This document shows positions 54,635-62,963 of a DNA stretch of 64,000 nt, piece by piece; within the stretch, counting starts at the first letter, position 1, and every line of letters starts with the position of its first letter. The translations under genes were made by a program, and so were the position numbers. The notes under the pieces were generated by a model that was not told where the DNA came from, did no database searches, and was given only the letters and a program-made list of their open reading frames with translations. Location: the NCBI RefSeq assembly GCF_900102035.1, contig NZ_LT629689.1:1364001-1428000 (forward strand), written 5' to 3'. This stretch comes from Pseudomonas extremaustralis (GTDB taxonomy: Bacteria > Pseudomonadota > Gammaproteobacteria > Pseudomonadales > Pseudomonadaceae).

Positions 54635-55732
54635 TTAATTGCCGAGCTTGACCTTGGTCCAGCCGCGGGTCATCAGGCGTTGCACGCTGATGGGCTGGTC
54701 GGGGATCGCATACAGGGTGGCGAGCACTTCCAGGGGCGGGTAGGACGCCGGGTCGTTGCGGATGGCCTCGTCCACCAACGGCGTGGCCGCGGCGTTGGCG
54801 TTGCTGTAGCCGACGCTGTTGGTGACCTCGGCGATGATGTCCGGGCGCATCAGGAAGTTCATGAAGGTGTAGGCATTGTCGACGTTGCTGGCGTCCCGGG
54901 GGATGGCCACCATGTCATAGAAACTGCCGGCGCCTTCCTTGGGAATGCTGTAGTCGATCTTCACCCCGTTGTTGGCTTCTTCAGCCCGGGCGCGGGCTTG
55001 CAGCACGTCGCCGGAGTAACCCACGGCCACGCAGATATTGCCGTTGGCCAGGTCCGAGATGTACTTGGAGGAATGGAAGTACGCCACCGAAGGACGGATC
55101 TTCATGAACACGGCCTGGGCCTGGGCGAGTTGGTCTTTGTCCTGGGTGTTCACCGGGTAGCCCAGGTAGTGCAGGGCCGCCGGCAGCATTTCGGTCGGCG
55201 AGTCGAGGAAACTGATGCCGCAGGCTTTTAGCTTCTCGGCGTTCCTGGGGTTGAACAGCAGGTCCCAGGAGTTCAGTGGCGCGTCGGTGCCCAGTGCCTG
55301 GCGGACTTTTTCCGGGTTGTAGCCGATGCCGATCGAGCCCCACATATAGGGGAAGGCATGGGCATTGTCGGGGTCGCTGGCGGCGGCGTTTTTCAGTAGC
55401 ACCGGGTTGAGGTTCTTCCAGTTGGGCAGCCTGGATTTATCCAGCGGCTGGTAGACCCCGGCCTTGATCTGCTTGGCCAGGAAACTGTTGGACGGGACCA
55501 CGATGTCGTAGCCCGACTTGCCGGCCAGCAGCCGCGCTTCCAGGGTTTCATTGCTGTCGAAAACGTCGTAGGTGACGTGGATGCCCGTCTCGGCCTCGAA
55601 CTTTTTCAGGGTGTCGGGGGCGATATAGTCCGACCAGTTATAGACGCGCAGCACCTTGTCGTCGGCCTGGGCGCCGCCAGCCATGGCGCCCAACAGGGAC
55701 AGTGTGAGCAGAGTCCTGCCAAACCTTTTCAT
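54635..55732 (-). CDS. potF: Polyamine-binding periplasmic protein (PotF/SpuD type)
   Basis: A 365-residue periplasmic binding protein of the PotD/PotF family. The signal peptide ends [28 protein letters not shown] is the family's opening signature and includes aromatic and acidic ligand residues; [15 protein letters not shown] and [15 protein letters not shown] follow. It captures putrescine or spermidine for PotGHI. Here it is the last gene, after the ATPase and permeases, whereas in E. coli potF comes first. Specificity between putrescine and spermidine cannot be read safely. A strong terminator follows. Confidence 0.93.
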   Translation of the reverse strand: MKRFGRTLLTLSLLGAMAGGAQADDKVLRVYNWSDYIAPDTLKKFEAETGIHVTYDVFDSNETLEARLLAGKSGYDIVVPSNSFLAKQIKAGVYQPLDKSRLPNWKNLNPVLLKNAAASDPDNAHAFPYMWGSIGIGYNPEKVRQALGTDAPLNSWDLLFNPRNAEKLKACGISFLDSPTEMLPAALHYLGYPVNTQDKDQLAQAQAVFMKIRPSVAYFHSSKYISDLANGNICVAVGYSGDVLQARARAEEANNGVKIDYSIPKEGAGSFYDMVAIPRDASNVDNAYTFMNFLMRPDIIAEVTNSVGYSNANAAATPLVDEAIRNDPASYPPLEVLATLYAIPDQPISVQRLMTRGWTKVKLGN

Positions 55733-55774
55733 GCATCCAACTCCATTTCTTGTTGTGGGGTAAAACGCGACGGC

Positions 55775-56665
55775 CTAGGCCGTCGCTGGTGTCCGTTGTG
55801 GCTGCTGGGGTTGCGGCTGCCAGGTTTCGCTGGCGGTCTGGTCCATGGCTTCCTGGATCGCACGCTTGCGGTTGGCTTCGGCCTTGCGGCTGAAATACCA
55901 GACCATGAAGGTCACCAGGGACACCGCCAGCAGAATCAGGCTGGCCACGGCATTGATCTCCGGTTTGACCCCCAGGCGCACGGCGGAGAACACTTCCATC
56001 GGCAGGGTGGTGGAGCCGGGCCCGGAGACGAAGCTGGCGAGCACCAGGTCATCCAGGGACAAGGCGAACGACATCATGCCGCCCGCCGCCAACGACGGCG
56101 CGATCATCGGAATGGTGATCAGGAAAAACACCTTCAGCGGCCGTGCGCCAAGGTCCATGGCCGCTTCTTCGATGGACAGGTCCAGCTCGCGCAAGCGCGC
56201 CGATACCACCACTGCCACATACGCGGCGCAGAAGGTGGTGTGGGCGATCCAAATGGTGACGATGCCACGTTCCTGGGGCCAGCCGATCATCTGCGCCATC
56301 GCCACGAACAGCAGCAACAGCGACAGACCGGTGATCACTTCCGGCATCACCAGCGGCGCGGTCACCAGGCCGCCGAACAGGGTCCGGCCCTTGAAGCGCG
56401 TGACCCGGGTCAGCACGAAGGCGGCCAGGGTGCCCAAGGCCACGGCAGCCACGGCGGTGTAGCAGGCGATCTCCAGGGAGCGGGCCACCGAGCCCATCAA
56501 CTGGGTGTTGTCCAGCAGGCCCAGGTACCACTTGAGCGACCAACCGCCCCACACCGTCACCAGCTTGGATTCGTTGAACGAGTAGATCACCAGAATCAGC
56601 ATCGGCAAGTAGATGAACAACAAGCCGAGCACCAGCATCAAGGTCGAAAAATTGAAACGCTTCAT
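55775..56665 (-). CDS. potI: Polyamine ABC transporter permease PotI
   Basis: A 296-residue inner-membrane permease with six predicted helices. The EAA loop that contacts the ATPase is near EEAAMDLGARPLKVFFLITI. FNFSTLMLVLGLLFIYLPML opens the protein, as in PotC/PotI. The ATG overlaps the potH stop by 4 bp (56662-56665), so the two permeases are made together. The C-terminal extension is rich in Gln/Pro and poorly conserved. It pairs with PotH to form the channel for the polyamine importer. Confidence 0.93.
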   Translation of the reverse strand: MKRFNFSTLMLVLGLLFIYLPMLILVIYSFNESKLVTVWGGWSLKWYLGLLDNTQLMGSVARSLEIACYTAVAAVALGTLAAFVLTRVTRFKGRTLFGGLVTAPLVMPEVITGLSLLLLFVAMAQMIGWPQERGIVTIWIAHTTFCAAYVAVVVSARLRELDLSIEEAAMDLGARPLKVFFLITIPMIAPSLAAGGMMSFALSLDDLVLASFVSGPGSTTLPMEVFSAVRLGVKPEINAVASLILLAVSLVTFMVWYFSRKAEANRKRAIQEAMDQTASETWQPQPQQPQRTPATA

Positions 56666-57591
56666 GCCCGTGCCTCCATTTCTTTGGCCTGGCTGCGGTT
56701 GAACAGCAAGATAGGAATAATCAGGATCGCCAGCATCACCACCGCCAGGGCGGACGCCACCGGCCAGTCGCGGTTATTGAAGAACTCCTGCCACAGCACG
56801 CGTCCGATCATCAGCGTCTCCGGGCCGCCGAGCAGTTCCGGGATCACGAACTCGCCCACCACCGGGATGAACACCAGCATGCAACCGGCCACGATGCCGT
56901 TCTTGGCCAGGGGCACGGTGATTTTCCAGAAGTTGTTGAAGTTGCTCGAACCCAGGTCCGAGGCGGCTTCCAGCAAGCTCTGATCGTGCTTGACCAGGTT
57001 GGCGTACAGCGGCAGCACCATGAACGGCAGGTAGGCGTAGACTACGCCGATATAGACCGCTGTGTTGGTGTTAAGGATTTCAACCGGGCTCGAGGTCAGG
57101 CCGCTCCACATCAGGAAGGCATTGAGCAGGCCGTTGTTGCTGAGGATGCCCATCCAGGCATAGACGCGGATCAGGATCGCGGTCCAGGTCGGCATCATGA
57201 TCAGCAACAGCAACACGTTCTGCGTTTCCTTGCGCGCCTTGGAAATCCCGTAGGCCATGGGGAAACCGAGCACCAGGCACATCAAGGTGCTGAGCAGGGC
57301 GATCTTCAGCGAACCCAGGTAGGCCGAGATGTACAAGTCGTCGGCGCCGAGCAGGCTGTAGTTACCCAGGTTGAGCAGTACCTGGAATTTCTGGTCGACG
57401 AAGCTGTAGATCTCCGAGTAGGGCGGGATCGCCAAGGCCGCTTCGGAGAAGCTGATCTTCATCACCAGGAAGAACGGCAGCATGAAAAACAGGAACAGCC
57501 AGAGGAAGGGAATGCCGATCACCAGCTTGCGACCGCTGGGCAGCACACGGGACAACGCCTTATGGACAGTGCTCATGGTCGACGTACTCAT
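56662..57591 (-). CDS. potH: Polyamine ABC transporter permease PotH
   Basis: A 309-residue permease with six helices. The EAA-type loop is LLEAASDLGSSNFNNFWKIT, and the N-terminal GIPFLWLFLFFMLPFFLVMK is typical of PotB/PotH. I start at MSTSTMSTV (57591), where ATGA overlaps the stop of the ATPase gene. A second Met six codons in is possible. With PotI it makes the membrane channel of the putrescine/spermidine importer driven by PotG. Confidence 0.92.
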   Translation of the reverse strand: MSTSTMSTVHKALSRVLPSGRKLVIGIPFLWLFLFFMLPFFLVMKISFSEAALAIPPYSEIYSFVDQKFQVLLNLGNYSLLGADDLYISAYLGSLKIALLSTLMCLVLGFPMAYGISKARKETQNVLLLLIMMPTWTAILIRVYAWMGILSNNGLLNAFLMWSGLTSSPVEILNTNTAVYIGVVYAYLPFMVLPLYANLVKHDQSLLEAASDLGSSNFNNFWKITVPLAKNGIVAGCMLVFIPVVGEFVIPELLGGPETLMIGRVLWQEFFNNRDWPVASALAVVMLAILIIPILLFNRSQAKEMEARA

Positions 57592-58730
57592 GCTCGCAGT
57601 ACCACGCCGCTGTCGTCTTCCCACCATACGTAGACCTGATCGCCCCAGGTCGGCCGCTGGCCACGGCGCTCGGCGTTGGCCACGAACGATTGCACCAGCT
57701 TGCCGCTCGGCAACTCGACGTAGAACACCGAATGGCCGCCGAGGTAGGCAATGTCATGCACTTTGCCGCTGGACCAGTTGTGCTCGCAGGTTGGCATCTG
57801 GGTAGTGACCAGCAGTTTCTCCGGGCGGATGGCGTAGGTCACCGACTTGTCTTCCACCGCAGTGGCGATGCCGTAGCCCACGTAGATGTCGCGGTCCAGG
57901 TCCGGGCACTGGAGCACCGCGTGGCCTTCGGCGTCATCGATCACCTGGGTGTCGAAGATATTGACGTTGCCGATGAACTCGCACACCAGGCGGCTCACCG
58001 GGGCTTCGTAGATGTCCACTGGGCTGCCGAGCTGGGCGATCCAACCCAAGTGCATGATGGCGATGCGTTGGGCCATGGTCATGGCCTCTTCCTGGTCGTG
58101 GGTCACCATCACGCAGGTCACGCCCACCCGTTCGATGATTTCCACCAGCTCCAGTTGCATCTGCGAGCGCAGCTTCTTGTCCAGGGCGCCCATGGGTTCG
58201 TCGAGCAGCAGCAGTTTCGGACGCTTGGCCAGGGAACGGGCCAGGGCCACGCGTTGGCGCTGGCCGCCGGAGAGCTGGTGGGGCTTGCGCCGGGCGTACT
58301 GGGTCATGTGCACCAGCTTGAGCATTTCCTCGACCCGCGCCTCGATCTCGCTGGCCGGCAGGCGGTCCTGCTTGAGACCGAACGCGATGTTCTGGGCCAC
58401 GGTCATGTGCGGGAACAGGGCGTAGGACTGGAACATCATGTTGATCGGCCGCTCATAGGGCGGCATATCGGTGATGTCCACGCCATCCAGCAGGATGCGG
58501 CCTTCGGTGGGGCGCTCGAAACCGGCGAGCATGCGCAGCAGGGTGGACTTGCCAGAGCCCGAACCGCCGAGCAGGGCGAAGATCTCGCCCTGGTGGATTT
58601 CCAGGGACACATCGTCCACGGCCACGGTTTCATCGAACTTCTTGGTCACGCGGTCGATCTTCATCAGTACCTTTTGCGGTTGCTGATGACCTTCCAGAGC
58701 CTTGCGATAAATGCTGGAGGCGTTTGCCAT
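57588..58730 (-). CDS. potG: Polyamine ABC transporter ATPase PotG
   Basis: A 380-residue ABC ATPase. Walker A is GGSGSGKST (residue ~56), the signature is LSGGQRQRVALARSLAKRP, Walker B is LLLLDEPMGALD and the switch His is in MVTHDQEEAM. A C-terminal TOBE domain (~290-375) follows, usual for PotA/PotG/MalK types. The N-terminal ~28 residues before KIDRVTKKFDE are the extension expected in PotG. It powers PotH/PotI. It is preceded by a 246-bp gap with a strong hairpin after the PuuD-like gene. Confidence 0.95.
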   Translation of the reverse strand: MANASSIYRKALEGHQQPQKVLMKIDRVTKKFDETVAVDDVSLEIHQGEIFALLGGSGSGKSTLLRMLAGFERPTEGRILLDGVDITDMPPYERPINMMFQSYALFPHMTVAQNIAFGLKQDRLPASEIEARVEEMLKLVHMTQYARRKPHQLSGGQRQRVALARSLAKRPKLLLLDEPMGALDKKLRSQMQLELVEIIERVGVTCVMVTHDQEEAMTMAQRIAIMHLGWIAQLGSPVDIYEAPVSRLVCEFIGNVNIFDTQVIDDAEGHAVLQCPDLDRDIYVGYGIATAVEDKSVTYAIRPEKLLVTTQMPTCEHNWSSGKVHDIAYLGGHSVFYVELPSGKLVQSFVANAERRGQRPTWGDQVYVWWEDDSGVVLRA

Positions 58731-58787
58731 GTGAAACTCCCAACAGGTCGTCGGGCCAATGCGGCCTGACTTAATAAGGTTGATTGC

Positions 58788-58817
58788 AAACCTGCACGCT
58801 CAGTGCCGTGCAGGTTT
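58788..58817. other. Strong hairpin between the PuuD-like gene and potG
   Basis: AAACCTGCACG and CGTGCAGGTTT are perfect 11-base arms around an 8-base loop, in the untranslated stretch between two co-oriented genes. There is no T-run on either strand. It could be a weak terminator, an mRNA-processing stem or an attenuator giving different levels of the two units. Confidence 0.6.
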
Positions 58818-58976
58818 ATTCGGCGCCGCCATCCTGGCTGCCTGGCCTTGCTTGTTGTTGTTCAGGTGTTGCCGTTCACGCCGCACGGCGAGCGCACACG
58901 GGTGTGCGCGCGCCGCGTGGGCAGGGCGTGTCAATCGGTGAATCAGTGCTTGCAGCCCTGTGCGGGCCGCCTTGGG

Positions 58977-59738
58977 TTAAAGGGGCCGGCGCTGCGCGGC
59001 ATGTCGCCGGCAGGCATCGCCAAAGGCCTGGAAAATACGCAGGTACGCCGGGTTCGACAGGACCTGCCATTCCGGGTGCCACTGCACGCCGAAGGCAAAT
59101 GCCTGGCTGTGCTCCACGGAAACAGCTTCGATCAGGCCATCCGGAGCGATGGCCTCGACCCGCAGGCCATCGCCCAGACGGTCGATGCCCTGACTGTGGA
59201 TCGAGTTGACCTGGATCTCGCCGGCCAGCCCCATGGCCTCGAACGCGCCGCCGGGCTGGATCGCCACCGGGTGCGCCGGGGCGTACTGGACTTCGATACG
59301 CGGGTCGTCGGCTTCACGGTGGTCCCGATAGCCCGGCAGTTCATGCACCTTCTGGTGCAGGCTGCCGCCAAAGGCCACGTTCATTTCCTGGAAGCCGCGG
59401 CAGATACCGAGGACCGGCACGCCGGCCGCCACTGCTGCGCGCAACAGGGGCAGGGTGGTGGCGTCGCGCTGCGGATCATGGGCGGTACCCGGCGCGCTGG
59501 GAGGGCCTTGATAGTGGAAAGGTTCGACATTGGACGGCGAGCCGGTAAACAGCAGGCCGTCGACGTAGTGCAGCAGATCCTTGATCTCGCAAAGGTCCGC
59601 CAGGGAAGGGATGATCACCGGCAGCCCGAGGGCCGCGACGCTGACAGCGCGCAAATACTTGTCGCCGCTGACATGGTAGGGGTGCAAGCCAATCTCTTTG
59701 ACGCACGCTGTAACACCGATCAATGGCTTGAGTGCCAT
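58977..59738 (-). CDS. puuD: Gamma-glutamyl-gamma-aminobutyrate hydrolase, PuuD type
   Basis: A 253-residue class I glutamine-amidotransferase-like hydrolase. The nucleophile elbow GICRGFQEMNVAFGGSL carries the Cys; FGVQWHPEWQ carries the catalytic His and Glu; GLLFTGSPSNVEP is the loop before. In the Puu route it releases GABA from gamma-glutamyl-GABA in the cytoplasm. GAGGTGATAAAA gives a good Shine-Dalgarno before the ATG at 59738, so I do not use the longer reading. It is divergent from puuA and upstream of potGHI on the same strand, so it may be expressed with the importer. Confidence 0.9.
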   Translation of the reverse strand: MALKPLIGVTACVKEIGLHPYHVSGDKYLRAVSVAALGLPVIIPSLADLCEIKDLLHYVDGLLFTGSPSNVEPFHYQGPPSAPGTAHDPQRDATTLPLLRAAVAAGVPVLGICRGFQEMNVAFGGSLHQKVHELPGYRDHREADDPRIEVQYAPAHPVAIQPGGAFEAMGLAGEIQVNSIHSQGIDRLGDGLRVEAIAPDGLIEAVSVEHSQAFAFGVQWHPEWQVLSNPAYLRIFQAFGDACRRHAAQRRPL

Positions 59739-59797
59739 TTTTATCACCTCGAAATTCACGCTGGACGAGTTTTTCCAGAGCTTATCTCCGTTGATTT

Positions 59798-59990
59798 TAA
59801 TTAACAACTTTCATGTAAAAAATTCTAAACGCCTCTAGGGGTGAAAGTGACGATTGGTTGGGTGTGCGCCCGGTGATGGTCTTGAGAGTGTCAATATAAT
59901 TAACGTGTGGCGGCCATCGTTCGCTATTGACTTCACTTTGCCTTTCGGATTGACTGCTGCGACCCAATAGCTTTGAACATAATAATTAAC
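59798..59990. promoter_or_regulatory. Three TAATTAAC motifs in the puuD/puuA divergent region
   Basis: The exact 8-mer TAATTAAC appears on the plus strand at 59798-59805, 59897-59904 and 59983-59990, within a 265-bp A+T-rich gap in otherwise G+C-rich DNA; the first sits within a TTAATTAA palindrome. The third lies 13 bases before the puuA start. They are candidate sites for a regulator of the polyamine genes. No named consensus is claimed. Confidence 0.5.
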
Positions 59991-60003
59991 ACATAGGTGC
60001 ATC

Positions 60004-61380
60004 ATGTCGGTCCCACTGCGTACCGTTCAGCTCAACGAAGCCAACGCCTTTCTGAAAAAACACCCTGAAGTCCTCTACGTCGATCTGCTGATTGCAGACA
60101 TGAACGGCGTGGTGCGCGGCAAGCGCATCGAGCGCACCGCGCTGCACAAGGTGTACGAAAAAGGCATCAACCTCCCCGCGTCGCTGTTCGCCCTGGACAT
60201 CAACGGCTCCACCGTGGAAAGCACCGGCCTGGGCCTGGATATCGGTGACTCCGACCGCATCTGCTACCCAATCCCCGACACCCTGAGCATCGAGCCCTGG
60301 CAGAAACGCCCCACCGCGCAACTGTTGATGACCATGCATGAACTCGAAGGCCAGCCGTTCTTCGCCGACCCACGGGAAGTGCTGCGCCAGGTGGTGAGCA
60401 AGTTCGACGAAATGGGCCTGACCATCTGCGCCGCGTTCGAGCTGGAGTTCTACCTGATCGACCAGGACAACGTGAACGGCCGTCCGCAAGCACCACGTTC
60501 GCCGATCTCCGGCAAGCGCCCGCATTCGACCCAGGTCTACCTGATCGATGACCTCGACGAATACGTCGATTGCCTGCAAGACATCCTTGAAGGCGCGAAA
60601 GAGCAGGGCATCCCCGCCGACGCCATCGTCAAGGAAAGCGCGCCGGCGCAGTTCGAGGTCAACCTGCACCACGTCAGCGACCCGATCAAAGCCTGCGACT
60701 ACGCGGTACTGCTCAAGCGCCTGGTGAAAAACATCGCCTACGACCACGAGATGGACACCACCTTTATGGCCAAGCCCTATCCGGGCCAGGCCGGTAACGG
60801 TTTGCACGTGCACATCTCGATCCTCGATAAAAAAGGCAACAACATCTTCGCCAGCGAAGACCCCGAGACCAACGACGCCCTGCGCCACGCCATCGGCGGT
60901 GTGCTGGAAACCCTGCCGGCGCAGATGGCGTTCCTGTGCCCGAACGTCAACTCCTACCGCCGTTTCGGCGCGCAGTTCTATGTGCCGAACTCGCCGAGCT
61001 GGGGCATCGACAACCGTACCGTGGCCGTGCGCGTGCCGACCGGTTCGGCGGATGCCGTGCGCATCGAGCACCGGGTCGCCGGCGCCGACGCCAACCCGTA
61101 TCTGCTGATGGCCTCGGTACTGGCCGGTATCCACCACGGCCTGACCAACAAGATCGAACCGGGGGCGCCGGTCGAAGGCAACTCCTACGAGCAGAACGAA
61201 CAGAGCCTGCCCAACAACCTGCGCGACGCCCTGCGTGAGCTGGACGACAGCGAAGTCATGGCGCGCTACATCGACCCGCTGTACATCGACGTGTTCGTGG
61301 CGTGCAAGGAAAGCGAGCTGGCCGAGTTCGAGAACTCGATCTCCGACCTTGAATACAACTGGTACCTGCACACGGTCTGA
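60004..61380 (+). CDS. puuA: Gamma-glutamylpolyamine synthetase (GlnA-like, PuuA/SpuI type)
   Basis: A 458-residue glutamine synthetase-fold enzyme that joins glutamate to putrescine (or other amines) using ATP. YVDLLIADMNGVVRGKRIER is the N-terminal domain signature of PuuA-like proteins; AAFELEFYLID carries the metal-binding Glu pair; GNGLHVHISI and NRTVAVRVPTGSADAVRIEH supply ATP and glutamate residues. The usual adenylylation Tyr site of GlnA is not obvious. It is the first gene of a three-gene set with puuC and puuB. The gap upstream is rich in A+T with repeated motifs. Confidence 0.93.
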   Translation: MSVPLRTVQLNEANAFLKKHPEVLYVDLLIADMNGVVRGKRIERTALHKVYEKGINLPASLFALDINGSTVESTGLGLDIGDSDRICYPIPDTLSIEPWQKRPTAQLLMTMHELEGQPFFADPREVLRQVVSKFDEMGLTICAAFELEFYLIDQDNVNGRPQAPRSPISGKRPHSTQVYLIDDLDEYVDCLQDILEGAKEQGIPADAIVKESAPAQFEVNLHHVSDPIKACDYAVLLKRLVKNIAYDHEMDTTFMAKPYPGQAGNGLHVHISILDKKGNNIFASEDPETNDALRHAIGGVLETLPAQMAFLCPNVNSYRRFGAQFYVPNSPSWGIDNRTVAVRVPTGSADAVRIEHRVAGADANPYLLMASVLAGIHHGLTNKIEPGAPVEGNSYEQNEQSLPNNLRDALRELDDSEVMARYIDPLYIDVFVACKESELAEFENSISDLEYNWYLHTV

Positions 61381-61413
61381 CGGCCCTCCCTCTTTTTGCG
61401 TTGAGCACACCCT

Positions 61414-62904
61414 ATGACCAAGCATCGCAATGACTGGGAGCAGTACTTCCAGTCCCTGACCCTTGAAGGCCGGGCCTTTATCGACGGCGCGTACCGTTGG
61501 GCCGCCAGCGGCGAGACCTTTGACAGCATCAGCCCGGTGGACGGGCGTTTTCTGGCCAAGGTCGCCAGCACCGATGAGGCCGACGCCGACGCGGCGGTGC
61601 TCGCCGCACGCCGGGCGTTCGAGTCGGGCACCTGGCGCCTGCTGGCCCCGGCGGCGCGCAAGCGCGTGCTGGTCCGGTTCGCCGATCTGATCCTCGAGCA
61701 CCAGGAAGAACTGGCGCTCCTGGAAACCCTGGACATGGGTAAGCCGATCGGCGACTCCATGGCCATCGACGTGCCGGCCACCGCCAACGCGATCCGCTGG
61801 AGCGCCGAGGCCATCGACAAGCTCTACGACGAAGTGGCGCCCACGCCCCACGACCAGTTGGGTCTGATCACCCGCGAGCCCTGCGGCGTGGTGGCGGCCA
61901 TCGTGCCGTGGAACTTCCCGATGATCATGGCCAGTTGGAAGTTCGCTCCGGCCCTGGCGGCGGGTAACTCGTTCATCCTCAAGCCTTCGGAAAAGTCGCC
62001 GCTGACCGCGATTCGCCTGGCCCAGCTGGCACTCGAGGCCGGTATTCCCCCAGGCGTGTTCAACGTGTTGCCGGGTTACGGCCACACGGTTGGCAAGGCG
62101 CTGGCCCTGCATAACGATGTGGACGTGCTGGCCTTTACTGGTTCCACCGGGGTGGCCAAGCAACTGCTGGTGTATTCCGGCCAGAGCAATATGAAGCGGG
62201 TATGGCTGGAGGCCGGCGGCAAGAGCCCCAACGTGGTGTTCGCCGATGCCCCCGACCTGCGCGCCGCGGCAGAAGCCGCAGCGGCCGGGATTGCCTTCAA
62301 CCAGGGCGAAGTCTGCGTGGCCGGTTCGCGGCTGCTGGTACAGCGTTCGATCCGCGAGCCGTTCATCGCGTTGCTGGTGGAGGCGCTGCAGGCCTGGAAA
62401 CCGGGGCATCCCCTGGACCCGGCGACCAAGGTCGGCGCAGTGGTCGATCAGCGACAACTGGACAACGTGTTGCGCTATATCGAGATCGGCAAGGAGCAGG
62501 GCGCTCAACTGCTGGTTGGCGGCCAGCGCACCCTGCAAGACACCGGCGGCCAGTATGTGGAGCCGACGCTTTTCGACGGCGTCACCAACGCCATGACCAT
62601 CGCCCGCGAAGAAATCTTCGGCCCGGTGTTGTCGCTGATCAGCTTCGACACCGAGGAAGAAGCGCTGTCCATCGCCAACGACAGCATCTTCGGCCTGGCG
62701 GCTGCGGTGTGGACCGCCGACCTCAGTCGCGCCCACCGCTTTGCCCGGGGCCTGCGCGCCGGCAGCGTATGGGTCAACCAATACGACGGCGGCGACATGA
62801 CTGCGCCATTCGGCGGCTTTAAACAGTCGGGCAATGGCCGCGACAAGTCGCTGCACGCCTTTGACAAGTACACCGAGCTCAAAGCCACCTGGATCAAGCT
62901 CTAA
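61414..62904 (+). CDS. puuC: Aldehyde dehydrogenase, PuuC type
   Basis: A 496-residue NAD(P)-dependent aldehyde dehydrogenase. The nucleotide segment is PWNFPMIMASWKFAPALAAG; FTGSTGVAKQLL holds the general-base region, with the Glu in VWLEAGGKSPN and the catalytic Cys in NQGEVCVAGSRL. It oxidises gamma-glutamyl-gamma-aminobutyraldehyde to gamma-glutamyl-GABA, which PuuD hydrolyses. ATG is 33 bp after puuA. Length and motifs are normal. It could also accept other aminoaldehydes. Confidence 0.93.
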   Translation: MTKHRNDWEQYFQSLTLEGRAFIDGAYRWAASGETFDSISPVDGRFLAKVASTDEADADAAVLAARRAFESGTWRLLAPAARKRVLVRFADLILEHQEELALLETLDMGKPIGDSMAIDVPATANAIRWSAEAIDKLYDEVAPTPHDQLGLITREPCGVVAAIVPWNFPMIMASWKFAPALAAGNSFILKPSEKSPLTAIRLAQLALEAGIPPGVFNVLPGYGHTVGKALALHNDVDVLAFTGSTGVAKQLLVYSGQSNMKRVWLEAGGKSPNVVFADAPDLRAAAEAAAAGIAFNQGEVCVAGSRLLVQRSIREPFIALLVEALQAWKPGHPLDPATKVGAVVDQRQLDNVLRYIEIGKEQGAQLLVGGQRTLQDTGGQYVEPTLFDGVTNAMTIAREEIFGPVLSLISFDTEEEALSIANDSIFGLAAAVWTADLSRAHRFARGLRAGSVWVNQYDGGDMTAPFGGFKQSGNGRDKSLHAFDKYTELKATWIKL

Positions 62905-62963
62905 GCCCAAATAACAACGGCGATTGCCGGCCCGCGCCGGCCAATCGCCAGGGAGTCTCAACC

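Noticed and set aside
58876..59082. Small Pro/Ala-rich minus-strand frame near the puuD end
   Set aside because: Overlaps the end of puuD out of frame, low complexity, no Shine-Dalgarno.
59986..62961. 991-codon minus-strand frame opposite puuA-puuC
   Set aside because: Antisense of two clear enzymes; composition rich in His/Gln/Val/Gly typical of the reverse frame of G+C-rich genes.
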